This document shows, piece by piece, positions 1 to 5,101 of a stretch of 5,101 nucleotides of DNA. How positions within the stretch are numbered: position 1 is the stretch's first letter; every line of letters begins with the position of its first letter. Location: positions 1 to 5,101 of the forward strand of contig JAFBAJ010000416.1 in NCBI GenBank assembly GCA_019247865.1, read 5' to 3'. The stretch comes from Acidobacteriota bacterium (GTDB lineage: Bacteria; Acidobacteriota; Blastocatellia; Pyrinomonadales; Pyrinomonadaceae). The position numbers and the translations under genes were made by a program. Below the pieces are notes generated by a model. The model worked only from the letters and a program-made list of their open reading frames with translations. It was not told the DNA's origin and did not search any database.

Positions 1-1596
<1,596 letters not shown>

Positions 1597-1611
1597 CAAA
1601 GTTAATACTCC

Positions 1612-1619
1612 AAAGTATT
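1612..1619. repeat. Left 8-bp target-site duplication (AAAGTATT) of the palindromic element
   Basis: AAAGTATT directly abuts the left inverted repeat, and an identical AAAGTATT follows the right inverted repeat at 1755-1762. A perfect 8-bp direct repeat exactly flanking matched inverted termini is the expected scar of transposition. Confidence 0.7.
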
Positions 1620-1754
1620 GGTAGTGGGTCAGTTTGAAAACTCAAACAAAAGAATCTCGCGCAAAGGCGCTGGTGACGCAAAGAAAAGATTCAAGCTCTT
1701 CTTTGCGTCACCAGCGCCTTTGCGTGAAATTGTTTTTGAAACTGACCCGCTACC
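1620..1754. mobile_element. MITE-like palindromic element, 135 bp, with terminal inverted repeats
   Basis: The element begins GGTAGTGGGTCAGTTT and ends with the complement, AAACTGACCCGCTACC. The outer 21 bases of each end (1620-1640 and 1734-1754) pair with two mismatches. Further in, CAAACAA-type sequence pairs imperfectly, and the centre is a perfect 26-bp stem (1660-1685 with 1699-1724). Almost the whole element can therefore fold into one hairpin on either strand. Exact 8-bp direct repeats flank it. It is far too short for a transposase, so it would have to be moved in trans. Ends starting with GG and an 8-bp duplication at an AT-rich target fit the IS1595 family, and IS256 relatives also make 8-9 bp duplications; the parent family is my inference. 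It sits 23 bp after the ettA stop codon, so it may also act as an RNA hairpin or RNase target at the ettA 3' end. Confidence 0.7.
1660..1724. repeat. Perfect 26-bp inverted repeat with 13-nt loop in the core of the element
   Basis: Bases 1660-1685 (starting CGCAAAGGCGCTGG) are the exact reverse complement of 1699-1724, with a 13-nt loop at 1686-1698. The outer inverted repeats have diverged at two positions, but this stem has no mismatch. The GCAAAG and CTTTGCG words resemble a dispersed non-coding repeat style common in many bacterial genomes. The stem could have come from two copies of such a repeat captured head to head. In RNA it would be a very stable hairpin and a plausible RNase III substrate. 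Confidence 0.8.
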
Positions 1755-1764
1755 AAAGTATTAA
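1736..1764 (+). promoter_or_regulatory. Candidate hybrid sigma-70 promoter at the right end of the element
   Basis: TTGAAA (1736-1741, 5 of 6 to TTGACA) lies inside the right inverted repeat. TATTAA (1759-1764, 4 of 6 to TATAAT) lies in the duplicated target and its flank, with a 17-bp spacer. Transcription would start near 1771 and read into the small ORF at 1790 and the gene at 1894. The equivalent box in the left repeat is TTCAAA with no -10 at the right distance, so outward activity is predicted only to the right. Insertion elements that bring a -35 next to a resident -10 are well known; activity here is inferred. Confidence 0.45.
1755..1762. repeat. Right 8-bp target-site duplication (AAAGTATT)
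   Basis: This is the second copy of AAAGTATT, starting on the base after the right inverted repeat. Removing the element and one copy joins TTAATACTCC to AAAGTATTAA, which restores a palindrome with 8-bp arms and a CCAA loop at the insertion site. Confidence 0.7.
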
Positions 1765-1789
1765 ACTGCTTTGGAAGGCTTTTGAAGTT

Positions 1790-1897
1790 ATGACCACACT
1801 GGATACAACTCAGAAACTGCCCCTGCACCTGACGGAAGACGGCACGATCCGCAATATCAAAAGGCCGTCGAACTGTGCTGAAGGAGCAAAGGGATGA
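1790..1897 (+). pseudogene. 35-codon ORF, possible truncated DUF433-type antitoxin remnant
   Basis: An ATG at 1790 opens a 35-codon frame ending at TGA 1895-1897, which overlaps the ATG of the next gene as ATGA. A GGAAGG at 1773-1778, 11 nt upstream, could be its ribosome binding site. The segment LPLHLTEDGTIR resembles the usual opening of DUF433 proteins (VapB-like antitoxins, commonly reading LPL..DEDGVIRVGGTRV). Similarity stops exactly where the conserved GGTRVTLD part should follow, and the remaining residues (NIKRPSNCAEGAKG) look unrelated. Known DUF433 proteins are usually about 70 residues or more, so this would be a 5' stump. No partner PIN-like toxin is present. The match is from memory and short. 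Alternatives are a small translated ORF coupled to the downstream gene, or a chance frame. Confidence 0.35.
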
Positions 1898-2553
1898 GAA
1901 GATTTGTCGTGTATCTTTCGGTCGGCGTGGGCGCGTTTGTGGTGAGCCTCGTGGCGGTGATGCTGTTCCCGCTTCCTTTCGGCGCTTCGGGCGAGGGCGC
2001 GGTCAAGCGGGCTGTCTCTTTGTCTTCAATCAGGGAGCTTGAACCGGATTCCCCTATTCGCTCGATTGATTTCGACAACGACGTGGCCTATCCACATCAC
2101 CCGGAGTACGGCGATTGCCGTGGGAAAGGCAAGGTCGTGGATCTGAGGCCGGGCGAAGGCGGCCCTTCCGAACTTGCTTTCGGCGATGTCACGGGCGATG
2201 GAGCGGAGGAGGCGATGGCCTTCTTAGGGATTAACAACTGCGGCTCCGCCGTGCCCGGCCATGTTTACGTCTTTACCTTGCGCGGCGGACGTTTGAAACT
2301 GCTCTGGGATTTCCTGACCGGTGACCGCGCCGATGGAGGCTTCAAAAAAGCTTACGCGGAGAGCGGCGAGCTGGTCATCGAGCTGGAGGGCAGGAATAAG
2401 TATATCGGCGGCGATCTGTACGCGGAGGATGAAACGAAAAAGGGCGACTGCTGCCCGACGATGTACACCCGCGCTCGCTACAAGTGGAACGGCAGGCGGT
2501 TCGAGATGCAGGGCCGGCCGGAGTCCTTTCCCTGCATAATCCCCAATAATTAA
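1894..2553 (+). CDS. Uncharacterised membrane-anchored/exported protein with a DxTGDGxxE motif
   Basis: The protein has 219 residues. The ATG is supported by AAGGAG at 1881-1886, 7 nt upstream. Residues 1-3 (MRR) precede one hydrophobic stretch at about 5-27, fitting a signal anchor or signal peptide with the rest outside the cytoplasm; there is no lipobox cysteine. The soluble part contains FGDVTGDGAEEAMAFLG (96-112). Its DVTGDGAEE core (98-106) resembles the calcium-binding loops of FG-GAP/VCBS-type repeats, but only one copy is present. Other marks are LLWDF.TGDRADGG (136-149) and a cysteine pair in GDCCPT (184-189), with further cysteines at 75, 116 and 214, so disulfides are possible. 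The block GDRADGG...CCP...TRARY.WNG recalls a recurrent unnamed family in Acidobacteriota. I know no function. It may be transcribed from the hybrid promoter upstream. It is not part of the str operon, whose promoter lies after it. Confidence 0.85.
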   Translation: MRRFVVYLSVGVGAFVVSLVAVMLFPLPFGASGEGAVKRAVSLSSIRELEPDSPIRSIDFDNDVAYPHHPEYGDCRGKGKVVDLRPGEGGPSELAFGDVTGDGAEEAMAFLGINNCGSAVPGHVYVFTLRGGRLKLLWDFLTGDRADGGFKKAYAESGELVIELEGRNKYIGGDLYAEDETKKGDCCPTMYTRARYKWNGRRFEMQGRPESFPCIIPNN

Positions 2554-2563
2554 GCCCTTTCGC

Positions 2564-2581
2564 CGCTCAAAAGTGAGAGCG
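2564..2581 (+). other. Small hairpin after the hypothetical gene, no U-tract
   Basis: CGCTC (2564-2568) pairs with GAGCG (2577-2581) across an 8-nt loop, 11 nt after the stop codon. No T-run follows, so this is not a standard intrinsic terminator, although it may mark the 3' end of the transcript before the next promoter. Confidence 0.3.
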
Positions 2582-2604
2582 CCGGACTGCGCTTGACAGT
2601 CGGG
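2582..2604. promoter_or_regulatory. Dyad overlapping the str -35 box
   Basis: CCGGACTG (2582-2589) and CAGTCGGG (2597-2604) are complementary at 7 of 8 positions around a 7-nt centre, and the right arm overlaps the TTGACA box. A second CGGACTG...CAGTC dyad lies just after the predicted transcription start. A bound repressor would block the polymerase here; the role is inferred. Confidence 0.3.
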
Positions 2605-2621
2605 GGGCAAATCCGTAGAAT
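2593..2621 (+). promoter_or_regulatory. Sigma-70-type promoter of the str operon
   Basis: A consensus -35 TTGACA (2593-2598) is followed after exactly 17 bp by TAGAAT (2616-2621, 5 of 6 to TATAAT). This predicts a start near 2628. It is the best promoter match in the 477-bp gap before rpsL, as expected for a highly expressed ribosomal protein operon. The spacer contains a run of six G. The resulting leader would be about 400 nt. Confidence 0.75.
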
Positions 2622-2630
2622 CTCTCGTTT

Positions 2631-2645
2631 CGGACTGACAGTCTG
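2631..2645. promoter_or_regulatory. Second CGGACTG/CAGTC dyad at the predicted transcript start
   Basis: CGGACTGACAGTCTG has GACTG and CAGTC arms around a single central A. CGGACTG recurs 48 bp from its copy at 2583-2589, and TGACAGTC recurs at 2594-2601 and 2636-2643, 42 bp apart. The site sits at about +4 to +18, a typical operator position. It could equally be an RNA element. Confidence 0.3.
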
Positions 2646-2972
2646 AAGTTAATAGACAACGCTTGTAGTGGTTCTGTCGGTGTGGAGGCGTTGTCCGGTT
2701 GCTTGTTGTGATTGGCGACCGCTTTAACACATATTGTGGCGTAAAGGCCGGCGACAGCGATGTTCGATGAAGATCGTTCCCGCGCTCGGCACGCGAGCCA
2801 GGGTTTTAACAGCCCTCTCGTCTTTTAATTAAAGCGACGCCACAGAAAAGTTTCGGCTTCGGGGAAAGCCATGATCCGCACCCTTTAGAGTTCAGAACGT
2901 TCCCTCAAATAAAATTCAGGTAACAGGGCAGCTTACTTGCGCTGACTGCCGAACAAGTTTCGGAAAGAGGCA

Positions 2973-3015
2973 GGTGACGCCCCCTTTTGCGCTCTGACGG
3001 GCGCGTGACCTTTTT
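2973..3015 (+). terminator. Terminator-like hairpin (candidate attenuator) upstream of rpsL
   Basis: GGTGACGCCCC (2973-2983) pairs with GGGCGCGTGACC (2999-3010) apart from one G-G mismatch and one bulged C, leaving a 15-nt loop. TTTTT (3011-3015) follows immediately. This has the form of an intrinsic terminator, yet it lies inside the leader of an essential operon and 20 nt before the rpsL start. Conditional termination (attenuation) is therefore the sensible reading. The stem also sits close to the GAGG ribosome binding site (3017-3020) and could instead influence translation. Confidence 0.45.
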
Positions 3016-3030
3016 CGAGGATCAAGAGCA

Positions 3031-3426
3031 GTGCCTACTATCAACCAGCTTGTTCGCAAGGGCCGCCAAGCCGTGAAGTACAAGACGGCCTCTCCGGCTT
3101 TGCAGGAGTCGCCGCAGCGTCGCGGCGTCTGCACGCGCGTCTACACGCAAACCCCTAAGAAGCCGAACTCGGCTCTGCGCAAAGTGGCGCGCGTCCGCCT
3201 GACCAACGGCATCGAGGTCACGACCTACATTCCGGGCGTCGGCCACAACCTGCAGGAGCACTCAATCGTGCTCATCCGCGGCGGCCGCGTCAAGGATTTG
3301 CCGGGCGTGCGTTATCACGTCATCCGCGGGACGCTCGATTCGGTCGGCGTCACGGATCGCAAGCAGGGACGCTCAAAGTACGGCGCGAAACGTCCGAAGG
3401 CCGGCGCGGCAGGAGCTAAGAAATAA
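3031..3426 (+). CDS. rpsL: 30S ribosomal protein S12
   Basis: S12 lies at the decoding centre of the 30S subunit and takes part in codon-anticodon proofreading. The product is 131 residues against 124 in E. coli; the extra length is a C-terminal Gly/Ala/Lys tail after KRPKA. The start is GTG at 3031, fixed by the family N-terminus [10 protein letters not shown] and a GAGG 10 nt upstream; no ATG suits. Diagnostic segments are [12 protein letters not shown] (28-39), [11 protein letters not shown] (41-51) and [24 protein letters not shown] (71-96). Lys43 and Lys88, the usual sites of streptomycin-resistance substitutions, are both wild type. Asp89, the residue methylthiolated by RimO in some bacteria, is present. 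It is the first gene of the str operon, with rpsG 3 nt downstream. The stretch [23 protein letters not shown] looks acidobacterial to me. Confidence 0.97.
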   Translation: MPTINQLVRKGRQAVKYKTASPALQESPQRRGVCTRVYTQTPKKPNSALRKVARVRLTNGIEVTTYIPGVGHNLQEHSIVLIRGGRVKDLPGVRYHVIRGTLDSVGVTDRKQGRSKYGAKRPKAGAAGAKK

Positions 3427-3900
<474 letters not shown>

Positions 3901-3903
3901 AGA

Positions 3904-4007
3904 TTTGTACTTAGTTCTTTGTGCTTTGCACGTGATCCAACCTTGAATCATTTAATTCAACGTGTGGGAGACATGCAAAGACCAAAGTACAAAGACCAAA
4001 GAACTAA
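3904..4007. repeat. Heptad-phased imperfect inverted repeat between rpsG and fusA
   Basis: The left arm (3904-3931) reads as four 7-nt units, TTTGTAC, TTAGTTC, TTTGTGC and TTTGCAC. The right arm (3976-4003) is four tandem CAAAGNN units whose last two bases are AC, TA, AC and AA. TTAGTTCTTTG (3911-3921) is exactly complementary to CAAAGAACTAA (3997-4007), and CTTTGCA (3924-3930) to TGCAAAG (3974-3980). The right arm is 14 nt longer between these blocks, which is two heptads. The loop holds a further stem, TTGAAT (3943-3948) with ATTCAA (3955-3960). The structure ends 6 nt before the fusA ATG. It looks like a dispersed short-tandem-repeat palindrome inserted in the operon, but no second copy is visible here. 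Confidence 0.7.
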
Positions 4008-4013
4008 AAAGCA

Positions 4014-5101
<1,088 letters not shown>

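Larger units (their letters stand above)
2628..3030 (+). promoter_or_regulatory. Long structured 5' leader of rpsL-rpsG-fusA
   Basis: About 400 nt separate the promoter from rpsL and hold no recognisable gene. Stems visible by eye are 2655-2662/2688-2695 (8 bp), 2784-2788/2794-2798 (5 bp), 2800-2805/2811-2816 (6 bp with one G-U), 2855-2859/2866-2870 (5 bp), 2949-2953/2959-2963 (5 bp) and a terminator-like stem at 2973-3010. CTGCC at 2946-2950 can pair with GGCAG at either 2927-2931 or 2969-2973, so two mutually exclusive folds are possible. I do not recognise a known riboswitch or an established ribosomal-protein leader. In E. coli the str operon is autoregulated by S7 binding between rpsL and rpsG. 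Here that gap is 3 nt, so any feedback control would have to act elsewhere, and this leader is the obvious candidate. That is inference. Confidence 0.45.

Noticed and set aside
1825..1882. A second-frame reading with PQYQKAVELC followed by a stop near 1852-1882, resembling the end of a TPR helix
   Set aside because: About ten residues are too few to claim a TPR gene remnant; it could be chance.
1634..1897. An 87-codon + strand frame starting TTG at 1634
   Set aside because: Its first half runs through the palindromic element, where low-complexity coding is accidental. Only the part from ATG 1790 has any family resemblance or a plausible ribosome site.
2224..2730. A 168-codon minus-strand frame over the hypothetical gene's end and the str promoter
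   Set aside because: It has no recognisable domain or ribosome site, overlaps a better supported + strand gene, and crosses the promoter.
2824..2833. Perfect AT palindrome TTTAATTAAA in the leader, as a possible second promoter or operator
   Set aside because: No -35 box at a suitable distance was found, and a 10-bp AT palindrome is weak evidence alone.
2871..2888. A five-codon frame (MIRTL) preceded by GGGGA in the leader
   Set aside because: Too short to separate from chance, and it has no run of regulatory codons typical of attenuator peptides.
3904..4007. CRISPR-like array in the rpsG-fusA gap
   Set aside because: The units are 7 nt with no spacers and are arranged as an inverted repeat, so this is not a CRISPR array.

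Overview
The window is a piece of a GC-rich bacterial chromosome carrying translation genes. All genes read on the + strand. The ribosomal proteins, EF-G and EttA are conserved and full of canonical motifs. The S12 sequence and the small anchored protein between the two blocks look most like Acidobacteriota (Blastocatellia-like). That placement is an inference from sequence style, not a database result.

Layout. (1) Positions 1-1596 hold most of ettA, an ABC-F ATPase that acts on the ribosome; its first ~27 codons lie before the window. (2) Positions 1597-1893 hold a 135-bp palindromic, MITE-like element (1620-1754) with terminal inverted repeats and a perfect 8-bp target duplication. Its right end appears to supply the -35 box of a promoter reading downstream. 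A short ORF follows (1790-1897) that looks like the stump of a DUF433 antitoxin gene. (3) Positions 1894-2553 encode an unnamed 219-residue membrane-anchored or exported protein. (4) Positions 2554-3030 carry no convincing gene. They hold a strong sigma-70-type promoter (TTGACA, 17 bp, TAGAAT), two similar dyads around it, and a ~400-nt leader with several hairpins. The last hairpin resembles a terminator and ends 20 nt before rpsL. (5) Positions 3031-5101 are the str operon: rpsL (S12, GTG start), rpsG (S7) 3 nt later, then fusA (EF-G), cut by the window end. The rpsG-fusA gap holds a heptad-phased inverted repeat that leaves fusA without a normally spaced Shine-Dalgarno.

Function. S12 and S7 are 30S subunit proteins at the decoding centre and head, EF-G drives translocation, and EttA gates entry into elongation according to energy state, so nearly everything here serves translation. 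The notable material is non-coding: the mobile palindrome and its possible hybrid promoter, the long str leader with a candidate attenuator, and the heptad repeat before fusA. I found no CRISPR array, no tRNA or rRNA, and no defence or biosynthetic system.
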